DNA from: Bacilli bacterium
GTDB taxonomy: Bacteria; Bacillota; Bacilli; Paenibacillales; NBRC-103111
Direction: 5' to 3'
Length of the DNA: 64,000 nt
Assembly (NCBI GenBank): GCA_028287395.1
Contig: JAQBPR010000093.1
Span: 29,474-93,473 of the forward strand
The notes below the pieces were generated by a model that had not been told where the DNA came from, ran no database searches, and saw only the letters and a list, made by a program, of their open reading frames with translations. Positions within the stretch are counted from its first letter, which is position 1, and each line of letters opens with the position of its first letter. Both the position numbers and the translations under genes were made by a program. Positions 47,334-55,882 of this stretch are shown in pieces.

Positions 47334-49640
47334 TTAGTGAGCTACTTTTTTGCTCTTTTTCGCAGAAGCAGCGGTTACTTCCTTCTTCGTATCTGTTTTT
47401 GGTTCAGACGTTGGATTAACAGTTGCTACGGGCTCTGGAATCACCTCACTTAGAGGATGAAGCTCAAGCGTTATTATCTGCTGTGCCCCTTCGCCGGCAA
47501 CTGTCTGCGTTGTTACATAACCCTCGCCGGATACTTTACATTGTAATTCAAGTAATGAACAAACCTCCAATGCATCACGCAAAGATTTACCCTTAAAATC
47601 AGGAATGGCTTGCATATTGGCTTCCGTTGTAATATAAACCTGCTGAGTCATCGATATTTCCGTATTAGGCAAAGGATACTGCTTAACAACCTTCCCGCCC
47701 TTACCAAACACTTGCGCTTGCAAGCCCATTTGATACAACATGCTTTTTGCTGAAGCAAGTGTTGCATTGCTGAGATCAGGAATCGTTTTGATCGGTTCAT
47801 CGATCGAAGTTTTCGAACTCGCGGCAGTCGATGTAATCCCCATATAGCGCAAGCTTTGTGACATAACATCCCTAAAAACCGGATACCACACTTCACTGCC
47901 GCGATGATAATCTCCGCCAATGTCAGGTTCTTCTGACATTATTGCGATTAAAATTTTCGGGTCTTCAACAGGTGCATAACCAATAAAGGATATGTTGTAC
48001 TGAACTGTAGAATAGACTTTTTCACCTGGCTCAACAATTTGCGCTGTCCCCGTTTTTCCGGCGATTCGATAACCATTCAAATATGCCTTTTTCCCCGTCC
48101 CTTTATCTTGATTTGCTACAACCTGCTCCAAATAAAGACTCGTTTGATTGGCTACATCCGGGGAAACCACCTGACGAACAACTTTTGGTGCAAAAGATTG
48201 AATGACCTGCTTCGTCTGCGGGTCAATAATATCTTTTACTATATGCGGCCACATAAGTTTTCCGCCATTCGCAATCGCAGCATATGCGGCTGCTTGCTGT
48301 AGCAAAGTTGTACCCACCTGTCCTTGTCCGAACGTTGCTGTGGCAAATTCTACCGGATATTTCATCGCAATTATTCCTGGAATTTCATTGGGAAGATCAA
48401 TACCTGTCTTCACCCCAAAGCCGAATTTATCAATATAGCTTCGCAATTTATCCGGTCCCAGCTTCTCGTAGCCTAATTTAACAAAGGCGACATTACTGGA
48501 ATATAGCAGCCCGTCCATAAACGGGATAATACCCCAACCCGCTCCGCCATTATGATCTTTAATGATGCTTCCATGCACATTAATAGATCCCGATTGATAA
48601 GTTTCATTTGGATTAAATAAATTTTCAGCAACTGTTCCTGCCAAAGTAACTATTTTAAAAGTGGAACCTGGCTCGTACCTGGAAGAAATCCCTGTGTTTT
48701 TATAATCGCTCTGTTTCGCTTCCCAATAGCGATTCGGATCAAAAGTCGGCGCACTGGCCATCGCTAATATTTCCATTGTTTTTGGATCTACTGCAATGGC
48801 GGACATGCTTTTCGGATGAAATTGGTCCATCGATTTTTGCATCGCGGTTTCCAAATAATATTGAATATTTTGATCGATGGTTAATTGGACTGTTTTCCCC
48901 ATGTCAGCAGGGGTATAAGAAACTTTTGAATCAGGAAGCTCAACACCTGCTTTATCACTCTCATGCTTGTACTTTCCCGGTGTCCCCTTTAAAAACGAAT
49001 CGTAAGTGTCTTCGACACCGCCAATGGGCTTCCCTTCTTTATCTAAATAGCCCAGTACATGCGAGGCTAAACTGTTATAAGGATAATAGCGCTTTTCCGT
49101 TTCTTTTGCAGAAACGCCGATACTGACCGTCGGTTTCCATCCATGTCCCAATTGAATGGCTTGAATCATTTCATCCACTTTATTTTTAGTGGCAACATCT
49201 ATTTTCCAGCCTTCGGGTTTAACTTCTACCTCTACGAGATATTTGCTGCTATCCTGTTTTTTCTTTGTAGCCATAGCAAAGATTGTCTTCTCCAGTTCAA
49301 TGGGATCTACGCCAGCGTTAGCACCTAAAATCGCAGCCAGCCCATGCGAAATCTCATGTGCCAAAACATCCGGTGCAAGCTTTTTTAAAGCAATCATTTC
49401 TGGACTTACAGCAATAGTAAAAGCAGAACCCTCTTCCGCCAAAGATACATTATTCCGATCTACAATGGCTCCACGCTTAGCTGGAAGTGATTCTTCATCC
49501 TGCCAATTCTTCTCCGCCTTTTTTTCCAGCATCGAAGCTTGGACCACTTGAACCCAATACATCCGAGTCATTAAACCAGCAAAAAGCAATGTAAATATAA
49601 GGCCAATCACCATAGAACGGACCTTTACTTTTTTTTCCAT
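47334..49640 (-). CDS. pbpB: Class B penicillin-binding protein of the divisome (PBP2B/FtsI-like)
   Basis: 768 aa. A membrane helix at about residues 10-30 is followed by the dimerisation region and transpeptidase domain. SxxK is in EPGSTFKIVTLAG, SxN in LYSSNVAFVK and KTGT in AGKTGTAQI. Two PASTA domains (TIPDLSNATLASAKS and AIPDFKGKSLRDALE) lie at the C-terminus, ending in a Lys/Ala-rich tail. It makes septal crosslinks and lies between ftsL and spoVD as in B. subtilis. Confidence 0.93.
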   Translation of the reverse strand: MEKKVKVRSMVIGLIFTLLFAGLMTRMYWVQVVQASMLEKKAEKNWQDEESLPAKRGAIVDRNNVSLAEEGSAFTIAVSPEMIALKKLAPDVLAHEISHGLAAILGANAGVDPIELEKTIFAMATKKKQDSSKYLVEVEVKPEGWKIDVATKNKVDEMIQAIQLGHGWKPTVSIGVSAKETEKRYYPYNSLASHVLGYLDKEGKPIGGVEDTYDSFLKGTPGKYKHESDKAGVELPDSKVSYTPADMGKTVQLTIDQNIQYYLETAMQKSMDQFHPKSMSAIAVDPKTMEILAMASAPTFDPNRYWEAKQSDYKNTGISSRYEPGSTFKIVTLAGTVAENLFNPNETYQSGSINVHGSIIKDHNGGAGWGIIPFMDGLLYSSNVAFVKLGYEKLGPDKLRSYIDKFGFGVKTGIDLPNEIPGIIAMKYPVEFATATFGQGQVGTTLLQQAAAYAAIANGGKLMWPHIVKDIIDPQTKQVIQSFAPKVVRQVVSPDVANQTSLYLEQVVANQDKGTGKKAYLNGYRIAGKTGTAQIVEPGEKVYSTVQYNISFIGYAPVEDPKILIAIMSEEPDIGGDYHRGSEVWYPVFRDVMSQSLRYMGITSTAASSKTSIDEPIKTIPDLSNATLASAKSMLYQMGLQAQVFGKGGKVVKQYPLPNTEISMTQQVYITTEANMQAIPDFKGKSLRDALEVCSLLELQCKVSGEGYVTTQTVAGEGAQQIITLELHPLSEVIPEPVATVNPTSEPKTDTKKEVTAASAKKSKKVAH

Positions 49641-49656
49641 TTATAATCCGCTCCGT

Positions 49657-50082
49657 TTAGTGAGATAAAGCAGCCACTTTGCTATCAACATTTTTGCTGA
49701 GAGTCGGCTTGCTTGGCAAATGTGTAATCGAATCGGGATTAGTTAGTGTCAAACCGGTTTTTTCTGCATCTTTTCGCAATCGATCCGGATCATTCGCTTG
49801 GTTCCACTGTTGCTTTAAGTTATCGTTATCGACTTTTAATTGACGAATTTGAGTTTCAATATCATGTATTTTCGAATTCATGGCATAGATTTGTGAATAC
49901 CGCCAAATAATGGTCCCCGCAACAATAACACAGAGTACGACAGTAAAAAGATAAAGCAGTTTTTCTTGCGCCGGTATAGCACGATTACGATAAACCTTCC
50001 GTTTCGTTTCTCTGAAATTTATTTTTTGTTCTTTAATTACTTTCTCTTCCACCGCCAAGCTGCCATGCATATATGCTGCCAT
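49657..50082 (-). CDS. ftsL: Cell division protein FtsL
   Basis: Bitopic protein partner of DivIB and DivIC, 141 aa from the ATG at 50082 (MAAYMHGSLAVEEK). A basic cytoplasmic N-terminus, one helix at about residues 46-66 and a coiled coil at about 70-100 (SKIHDIETQIRQLKVDNDNLKQ) are seen. The upstream 12-codon extension is rejected because AAAGGGGG fits the later ATG. The extracellular end is Ser/Lys-rich. Confidence 0.88.
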   Translation of the reverse strand: MAAYMHGSLAVEEKVIKEQKINFRETKRKVYRNRAIPAQEKLLYLFTVVLCVIVAGTIIWRYSQIYAMNSKIHDIETQIRQLKVDNDNLKQQWNQANDPDRLRKDAEKTGLTLTNPDSITHLPSKPTLSKNVDSKVAALSH

Positions 50083-50101
50083 TGTAAAATCCCCCTTTAA
50101 C

Positions 50102-51052
50102 TTAAAGTTTTTCGGCAATTCTTAATTTTGCCGACCTTGCTCTTGAATTAAGCTCCAATTCTTGATCTGAAGGTACAATAGGCTTCCGCTGAACCAGCTT
50201 AAGTATCGACTTTTTCTGACATACACACATTGGAAAATTCGACGGACAAGTACAACGTTCGATAAATTTCGCAAAAAAATGTTTGCAAATCCTATCCTCC
50301 AAAGAATGAAACGTAATAACCGCAATTCTTCCACCTGGAGCAAGACAGCGAATAGATTGTTCTAATGCTTCTTCCATGGCGCCCAATTCATCATTTACAG
50401 CAATACGAATCGCTTGAAAGCTGCGTTTTGCTGGATGCGGTCCTGTTCTTCGTGCCGCAGCAGGAATGGCATTCTTAACTATTTCAGCTAGCTGAGCGGT
50501 TGTAGCGATGGACTGTTCCGCTCTTGCTTTAATGATCTTTCCAGCAATTCTTCTGGCAAATTTCTCTTCGCCATATTCAAACAAAATGCGTGTTAATTCT
50601 GCTTCCGACCATTCATTTACTAGCTCTCGTGCCGTTAAATCACCATCTTGATCCATGCGCATATCTAATTCTGCATCCTGATTATAGCTAAATCCACGTT
50701 CCGCATCATCTAACTGCGGTGAAGAAACACCAAGATCGAACAAAATTCCATTCACTTGAGGATTGCCTTCATGCTGCGGAATATCAAGTTGTAGAAGCTT
50801 TTCGCGCAAATAGCGAAAATTACTCTTCACTAAAGTAACTCGATCCATCTGTTCAGCAAGCTTAAGCTTGGCATTCTCTAATGCGGTATCGTCCTGATCA
50901 AAGGCTATCAATTTGCCTGGTGGCTGCAATTTCGCAGCAATTAGACTGCTATGTCCAGCACCGCCTAGTGTACAATCCACATAAATCCCATCCGCTTGAA
51001 TATTCAAACCTTCAACCGCTTCTTCCTTTAATACCGTTATGTGATGGAACAT
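50102..51052 (-). CDS. rsmH: 16S rRNA m4C1402 methyltransferase RsmH (MraW)
   Basis: SAM-dependent N4 methylation of C1402 in 16S rRNA. 316 aa from the ATG at 51052 ([16 protein letters not shown]), preceded by AAGGAGG. The SAM motif [12 protein letters not shown] is at about residues 25-36, and [11 protein letters not shown] near 102-112 and [14 protein letters not shown] near 245 are conserved. Cysteines in [15 protein letters not shown] are typical. Second gene of the dcw cluster. Confidence 0.95.
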   Translation of the reverse strand: MFHHITVLKEEAVEGLNIQADGIYVDCTLGGAGHSSLIAAKLQPPGKLIAFDQDDTALENAKLKLAEQMDRVTLVKSNFRYLREKLLQLDIPQHEGNPQVNGILFDLGVSSPQLDDAERGFSYNQDAELDMRMDQDGDLTARELVNEWSEAELTRILFEYGEEKFARRIAGKIIKARAEQSIATTAQLAEIVKNAIPAAARRTGPHPAKRSFQAIRIAVNDELGAMEEALEQSIRCLAPGGRIAVITFHSLEDRICKHFFAKFIERCTCPSNFPMCVCQKKSILKLVQRKPIVPSDQELELNSRARSAKLRIAEKL

Positions 51053-51089
51053 TGAAGTCCTCCTTAAAACCATTTGTATTTAGGAAGCA

Positions 51090-51527
51090 TTACAAATTAA
51101 AGTTAAAATCGACCAATTTTTCAGCTATTTCATTAAAAGACTGCTCGGACTGCTCGGAATAACCTGCCCACATTTCTTTACTCCAAATTTCGACTCGATT
51201 CGATACGCCTATAACAACGCAATCTTTAGCTAATTTCGCATGTTCAACCAGTGTATTCGGTATATTTACCCTTCCCTGCTTATCCAGTTCGCATTCCGTG
51301 GCACCTGAGAAAAAAAACCTTGTAAATGCACGAGCATCCGATTTCATCAATGGTAAAGCTTTCAGCTTTTGCTCCATAATGGACCATTCTTCAGTTGGAT
51401 ATACAAAAAGACATTGATCTAAGCCGCGGGTAACGACAAAATGAGATCCGAGTGCATCGCGAAATTTAGCTGGAATGATTATTCTGCCTTTTTCATCGAT
51501 ACTGTGTTGATATTCACCCATAAACAT
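51090..51527 (-). CDS. mraZ: MraZ, transcriptional repressor and first dcw gene
   Basis: AbrB-fold DNA-binding protein, 145 aa from [22 protein letters not shown]. Two SpoVT/AbrB-like repeats are seen at about residues 5-55 and 75-125, the latter with [18 protein letters not shown]. Family members repress their own operon through repeated TGGG-type boxes. Such repeats lie directly upstream here and run into the ribosome binding site. The longest frame starts 8 codons earlier inside these repeats and is rejected. Confidence 0.95.
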   Translation of the reverse strand: MFMGEYQHSIDEKGRIIIPAKFRDALGSHFVVTRGLDQCLFVYPTEEWSIMEQKLKALPLMKSDARAFTRFFFSGATECELDKQGRVNIPNTLVEHAKLAKDCVVIGVSNRVEIWSKEMWAGYSEQSEQSFNEIAEKLVDFNFNL

Positions 51528-51530
51528 CGG

Positions 51531-51572
51531 ATCATCACCCCTTTTCACCACTTTTACCCACTTTTCACCACT
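51531..51572 (-). promoter_or_regulatory. MraZ box: four 10-bp direct repeats
   Basis: On the minus strand the units AGTGGTGAAA, AGTGGGTAAA, AGTGGTGAAA and AGGGGTGATG follow each other with 10-bp period. The last unit supplies the AGGGGTGAT ribosome binding site of mraZ. A possible promoter TTGTTT-N17-TAATCT lies just upstream, overlapping the preceding terminator's T-run. Confidence 0.75.
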
Positions 51573-51596
51573 AGATTAATAAATATTCGGTATAAA

Positions 51597-51632
51597 AACA
51601 AAAAGTCCTGCTAAATTAGCAGAACTTTTTTT
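51597..51632 (-). terminator. Terminator between the DUF4349 gene and mraZ
   Basis: Minus-strand AGTTCTGCTA / TAGCAGGACT (9-10 bp, one G-U pair) around ATT, then TTTTTGTTTTT. T-runs flank both sides, so it could work in both directions. It is 34 nt past the DUF4349 stop. Confidence 0.85.
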
Positions 51633-51666
51633 ATATTTATTTAATTTATTTTGAAACGGACACCAG

Positions 51667-52746
51667 TTATTCACTTGAATTTTGATCTACCGTATCTATT
51701 TTCTGCAAATAACTCGCTGGATTTTCTGTAATTGCCATGCGTCGAAGCCGCTTGCGAAGTAAATAAACTACAGGAAATCCAAGTATAATCAGGACAATGA
51801 GTACTGGAAGCACAGCTGCTAAAAAAATGACGATACCCTGCCCTATTACTTTTAAAACATGTAAACTGGCTTGCAAGGTATGTTCCGATCTGGTCAAAAG
51901 CGATTCATTTGTACCCTCATTTGCAATAAATGTGTTGGCTCCTTGTTGATAAAGCTTAATTTCTACTGTGGAATATGAAACATTTTGATCCAAATAACGC
52001 ATACGTCCTTTAATTTGTTCAATCGCTTCCTGAACCGTGGCTAATTCCTTGGAAAAGGCGAGTAATTCATCGGTTTTTGTCGATTTATCCATAAAGGCAA
52101 TCAATCTTGCCTCGACAACCTGCTTTGCTTTCAAACGGGAAGATAAGTCCACGTATTCCTCTGATACATCTTGACCTTGAATATTATGGCGGATAGGAGT
52201 CACTGTTTTAATTTTTTCCAAATCGCGTATAAAAGAAGAAAAACCATTCGCGGGAACTTTAATTACAAAATTTCCGCTTTGCTCTGTCGTCGATTGATTC
52301 TCCGAAAATTGTAAAACATAACCTCTAGATAAAACTACCAAATTATCGATCTCTGTTTGTGCTGCTGTATAATCCGCTACAGCCATCGTCAAATTACCTT
52401 TATAAATCACTTTTCGATCCAAGCTTGCATTGCTGTCAGCCACAGCAAATCCTGTCGTACCTGACGTCACTTTTCCATTGTCCGCATCAGTCTTGCCAGT
52501 AGAAACATCTTTTGCGCTCTCATTAGAGACTGGCAATTGATACGCGCTTGAATCGGCCATCTTTGCCTCTGAGCCCGCCGCAGCTGGAGCAGCCTGGGAG
52601 GTACTCGCTGCGTCTTTCGAACTGCTGCCGCCGCAGCCTGAAACAATCAAACACAACGCCAAACTTAAGCCTGCAATTCCGCGGGTTACCCCGGTTTTAC
52701 CCCACAACCTAATCTTGACCTTTCGCTTTCCATCTTCATGCAACAT
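51667..52746 (-). CDS. DUF4349 lipoprotein
   Basis: 359 aa from the ATG at 52746, which has AAGGGGG upstream. The lipobox LCLIVSGC places the lipidated Cys at about residue 38. A Ser/Ala-rich linker follows, then a DUF4349 domain at about 110-275 with coiled coil (LSSRLKAKQVVEARLIAF, ELATVQEAIEQIKGRM). A C-terminal helix at about 300-330 ends in RKRLRR, so it may span the membrane. The function is unknown. A longer frame from 52830 would put a hydrophobic stretch before the lipobox and is less likely. Confidence 0.8.
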   Translation of the reverse strand: MLHEDGKRKVKIRLWGKTGVTRGIAGLSLALCLIVSGCGGSSSKDAASTSQAAPAAAGSEAKMADSSAYQLPVSNESAKDVSTGKTDADNGKVTSGTTGFAVADSNASLDRKVIYKGNLTMAVADYTAAQTEIDNLVVLSRGYVLQFSENQSTTEQSGNFVIKVPANGFSSFIRDLEKIKTVTPIRHNIQGQDVSEEYVDLSSRLKAKQVVEARLIAFMDKSTKTDELLAFSKELATVQEAIEQIKGRMRYLDQNVSYSTVEIKLYQQGANTFIANEGTNESLLTRSEHTLQASLHVLKVIGQGIVIFLAAVLPVLIVLIILGFPVVYLLRKRLRRMAITENPASYLQKIDTVDQNSSE

Positions 52747-52860
52747 TGCTTTGGCCCCCTTTTTTTTATACAGCCATCCTACGCAAGCTACTTTCAAACT
52801 CTTGACGTAAGAAAAGGGAATATGTTGCAATTCAGCAGGAAATAAACAAAAAGTCCTTGG

Positions 52861-54504
52861 TTATTTTGTTTGTAACAATACGGTTTTAGTTGCTTCCTCC
52901 CAAGTTACCTTTGCTCCAAATGATTCACCAATGAATCGCGCCGGAACCACCGTTTTCTCATTAACAATCGTCGGCGCTGCTTCTAGCTTAATCCCTTGCC
53001 CGTTCACATAGGCTGTATCGTTCCCTACTGTAAGTTTAACAACAGTTTGTCCTTTCGTTGCCGTTACGGTAGATGTTGCTGCATCCCATTGAATTTCCGC
53101 ACCCAATGACTCGAAAATTTTTCGCAATGGCACCATCGTTTTTCCTTTGATAAGCACAGGGGGTTGATCGAAATCCAATAATTTACCGTCTAATTTCACA
53201 TGAATGATGTCCACAGTGATTTCAGCAGGCTTCGGCTTCTCTTCTGTTTGCACGACCTCTGAATCATAGCTCTTAACCCAAACCGGAATGGTTCGATACC
53301 ACTTTTCCCCATCGCCAATTTGACCGTTGGAATTCATTCCCCATGTCCAAAGTGAATTATTTTCTGCAATGGCCATAACATGAAATCCGATACCGCTAGC
53401 TATTTGATTGACCTTTGATAATCCTTGTACTTGAGCAGGTACATCTTGATCTTTATACGACCCGTTTCCAAGCTGTCCTCCACTATTATCGCCAGTTGTC
53501 CAAACGGTTCCATCCTTTTTCAGGAAAATAGGACCCCCAGTATCTGCCGCGACAGTTTCCACATTACTAATTGTTTTTAATAGTGTTGGAACATGTTTAT
53601 CAACTTTGGTGCCATCCCCTAGCTGACCCTTTCCATTTGAACCCCATGCCCATACGGTCCCATCATTTTTAACTGCAACTGCAAATGAAGCGCCCGCAGC
53701 AATTGCTTTCACATTGTTAAAATCTTTAATTTGAGCAGGCGTTCGGGTATCATGGTATTCAATAACATTCATCACATGATCTTTAATTTCTGAAATCGTA
53801 ACTAACCCATCGCCCAATTGACCATTTGAATTAGAGCCCCATGTCCAAACCGTTCCATCTTTCTTCAACGCCATAAATTGGTTCCATCCTACTGCGACTG
53901 AAACAATATCCGTTAAACTAGTTATTTGAAGCGGAACTGTACTATTATAAACTTGCTTTCCATCGATATCCATCGAAACAATGCCCCATACCCACACTGT
54001 CCCATCATCCTTCAACGCATAGCTTACATACCAACCTGCCGTAACAGCGATTATATGATCTAGATTTTTGACTTGTACAGGCAATGGACGATCGTTGTTA
54101 ATTAAAATCTTATAGGTTGTATCATCCATTGTTGAATTCGTGCCATCACCAATTTCGCCATATACGTTTCCGCCCCATGCCCAAACTGTGCCATCTTTCT
54201 TTACAGCAAGGGAATGTCTGCTTCCGCCAGCAACAGCAACAACATTTTCGATTCCTTTAACCTGTATGGGCATAAATTGGTCCTTTGCCTTATCGCCATA
54301 TTCACCATTTCCGAGTTGACCGAATGTATTTTGCCCCCAAGCCCAAACAGTTCCATCTTGTTTAACAGCTAAGCTATGACTCCCGCCTGCGCCAATCGCC
54401 TTCCACCCAGCTTTGATTTCTTGTGTTGTAGATGTGTCTGCATTTACAACAGTACTTCCGAATACGAATGTAATAAATAGAGCAGCAATCAACAATTTTT
54501 TCAT
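52861..54504 (-). CDS. Secreted RCC1-repeat propeller with copper-amine-oxidase-N-like stalk domain
   Basis: 547 aa from the ATG at 54504 (signal peptide about residues 1-22, MKKLLIAALFITFVFGS). Seven RCC1-type blades carry a DGTVWxWG motif followed by GQLGxG (about 35-405). The C-terminal stalk domain at about 425-547 has VPLRKIFESLGAEIQWD and VPARFIGESFGAKVTWEE, common on Paenibacillus exported proteins. The function is unknown; a cell-surface binding role is inferred. It lies 114 nt upstream of the DUF4349 gene and after the ahcY terminator. Confidence 0.82.
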   Translation of the reverse strand: MKKLLIAALFITFVFGSTVVNADTSTTQEIKAGWKAIGAGGSHSLAVKQDGTVWAWGQNTFGQLGNGEYGDKAKDQFMPIQVKGIENVVAVAGGSRHSLAVKKDGTVWAWGGNVYGEIGDGTNSTMDDTTYKILINNDRPLPVQVKNLDHIIAVTAGWYVSYALKDDGTVWVWGIVSMDIDGKQVYNSTVPLQITSLTDIVSVAVGWNQFMALKKDGTVWTWGSNSNGQLGDGLVTISEIKDHVMNVIEYHDTRTPAQIKDFNNVKAIAAGASFAVAVKNDGTVWAWGSNGKGQLGDGTKVDKHVPTLLKTISNVETVAADTGGPIFLKKDGTVWTTGDNSGGQLGNGSYKDQDVPAQVQGLSKVNQIASGIGFHVMAIAENNSLWTWGMNSNGQIGDGEKWYRTIPVWVKSYDSEVVQTEEKPKPAEITVDIIHVKLDGKLLDFDQPPVLIKGKTMVPLRKIFESLGAEIQWDAATSTVTATKGQTVVKLTVGNDTAYVNGQGIKLEAAPTIVNEKTVVPARFIGESFGAKVTWEEATKTVLLQTK

Positions 54505-54540
54505 AAAAATACCCCCATAGTTTCGATTCATTTCACCAAA

Positions 54541-54578
54541 AGAAATCCCGCCCCCATCTTTAGGGATACGGGATTTTT
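54541..54578 (-). terminator. Rho-independent terminator after ahcY
   Basis: Minus-strand AAATCCCG and CGGGATTT with inner TATCCC/GGGGG pairing around TAAAGAT, followed by CTTTTGG. It is 20 nt past the ahcY stop. Confidence 0.65.
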
Positions 54579-54595
54579 ATTAAAAACTTACTATC

Positions 54596-55858
54596 TTAAT
54601 GCTCCGTCCAACTGTCCAAGTAGCTGATTTGTTCTTCAGTCAAGCGATCGATTCCCATACCCAGCGATTCCAATTTATAACGAGCGACTTGCTCATCCAA
54701 TTCGAATGGCACGTTAACAACCTTTTTACCAATCGCTTTGTATTGATCATTTACATATTTCAATGACATGGCTTGCAAAGCAAACGTCATATCCATAATT
54801 TCTGCCGGATGTCCATCGCCTGCCGCTAAGTTGACTAGACGTCCTTCCGCCAAAATATAAAACTTGCGACCGTCCTTTAATTGATATTCTTCGATGTTTC
54901 TGCGAACGGTACGTTTGGAGACGGAAAGTGCATCCAATTCCGGTTTGTTGACTTCAACATCAAAATGCCCCGCATTCGACAGAATGGCTCCATCCTTCAT
55001 TACCTTATAATGCTCACCGCGAATGACATCGCGATTTCCGGTTACCGTTACAAAGAAATCGCCGATTTTTGCGGCTTCCAGCATAGGCATAACAGCAAAA
55101 CCATCCATATAAGCTTCTACTGCTTTAATTGCGTTAATTTCGGTAACCACTACATTAGCGCCTAAGCCCTTTGCACGCATCGCCACCCCTTTACCGCACC
55201 AGCCGTAGCCAGCAACCACAACCGTTTTCCCTGCTACTACCAAATTGGTTGTCCGGTTAATGCCGTCCCATACGGACTGTCCAGTCCCATAACGGTTATC
55301 GAATAAATATTTACAAAATGCGTCATTGACGGCAACCATCGGGAATTCAAGCTTACCCTCTTTTTCCAATGCTTTTAAACGAAGAATACCCGTTGTCGTT
55401 TCTTCCGCGCCACCGCGTACCTTAGCCAACAAATCGCGGCGCTCCGTATGTAAAATCGTGACTAAATCTCCACCATCGTCTATGACCAAATCCGGTTCGG
55501 TTTCCAACGCTTTAATTAATAATGCCTTATATTCTTCCGGACTTGGATTATACTTTGCGAATACGGTAATGCCATCCTCCACAAGTGCGGCACAAACATC
55601 ATCCTGTGTAGACAAGGGATTGCTGCCTGTAATCGTAACTTCAGCTCCGCCAGCTTTGACAACCTTCGCCAAATAAGCTGTTTTCGCTTCCAAATGCAAT
55701 GAAATGGCTACTTTTAGCCCTTTGAAAGGCTGTTCTTTAGCAAATTGCTCCTTAATCCGATTCAAAACCGGCATATGCGCATCCACCCAATCAATTTTCA
55801 AGTGACCCTCGGGCGCTAAAGAGATGTCTGTAATAATGCTTTTTTCCTTTGCGTTCAT
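54596..55858 (-). CDS. ahcY: S-adenosylhomocysteine hydrolase
   Basis: NAD-dependent hydrolysis of S-adenosylhomocysteine to adenosine and homocysteine. 420 aa. The NAD-binding glycine-rich loop GYGWCGKGVAMRAKG is near residues 219-233. LVAGKTVVVAGYG precedes it, and the conserved DDGGDLV (about 127-133) and SNAGHFDVEV (about 294-303) are present. This enzyme is absent from B. subtilis, which uses Pfs/LuxS. It follows bshC by 24 nt in the same direction. Confidence 0.93.
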   Translation of the reverse strand: MNAKEKSIITDISLAPEGHLKIDWVDAHMPVLNRIKEQFAKEQPFKGLKVAISLHLEAKTAYLAKVVKAGGAEVTITGSNPLSTQDDVCAALVEDGITVFAKYNPSPEEYKALLIKALETEPDLVIDDGGDLVTILHTERRDLLAKVRGGAEETTTGILRLKALEKEGKLEFPMVAVNDAFCKYLFDNRYGTGQSVWDGINRTTNLVVAGKTVVVAGYGWCGKGVAMRAKGLGANVVVTEINAIKAVEAYMDGFAVMPMLEAAKIGDFFVTVTGNRDVIRGEHYKVMKDGAILSNAGHFDVEVNKPELDALSVSKRTVRRNIEEYQLKDGRKFYILAEGRLVNLAAGDGHPAEIMDMTFALQAMSLKYVNDQYKAIGKKVVNVPFELDEQVARYKLESLGMGIDRLTEEQISYLDSWTEH

Positions 55859-55882
55859 TGTATTTCCTCCTATTTTTTATCT

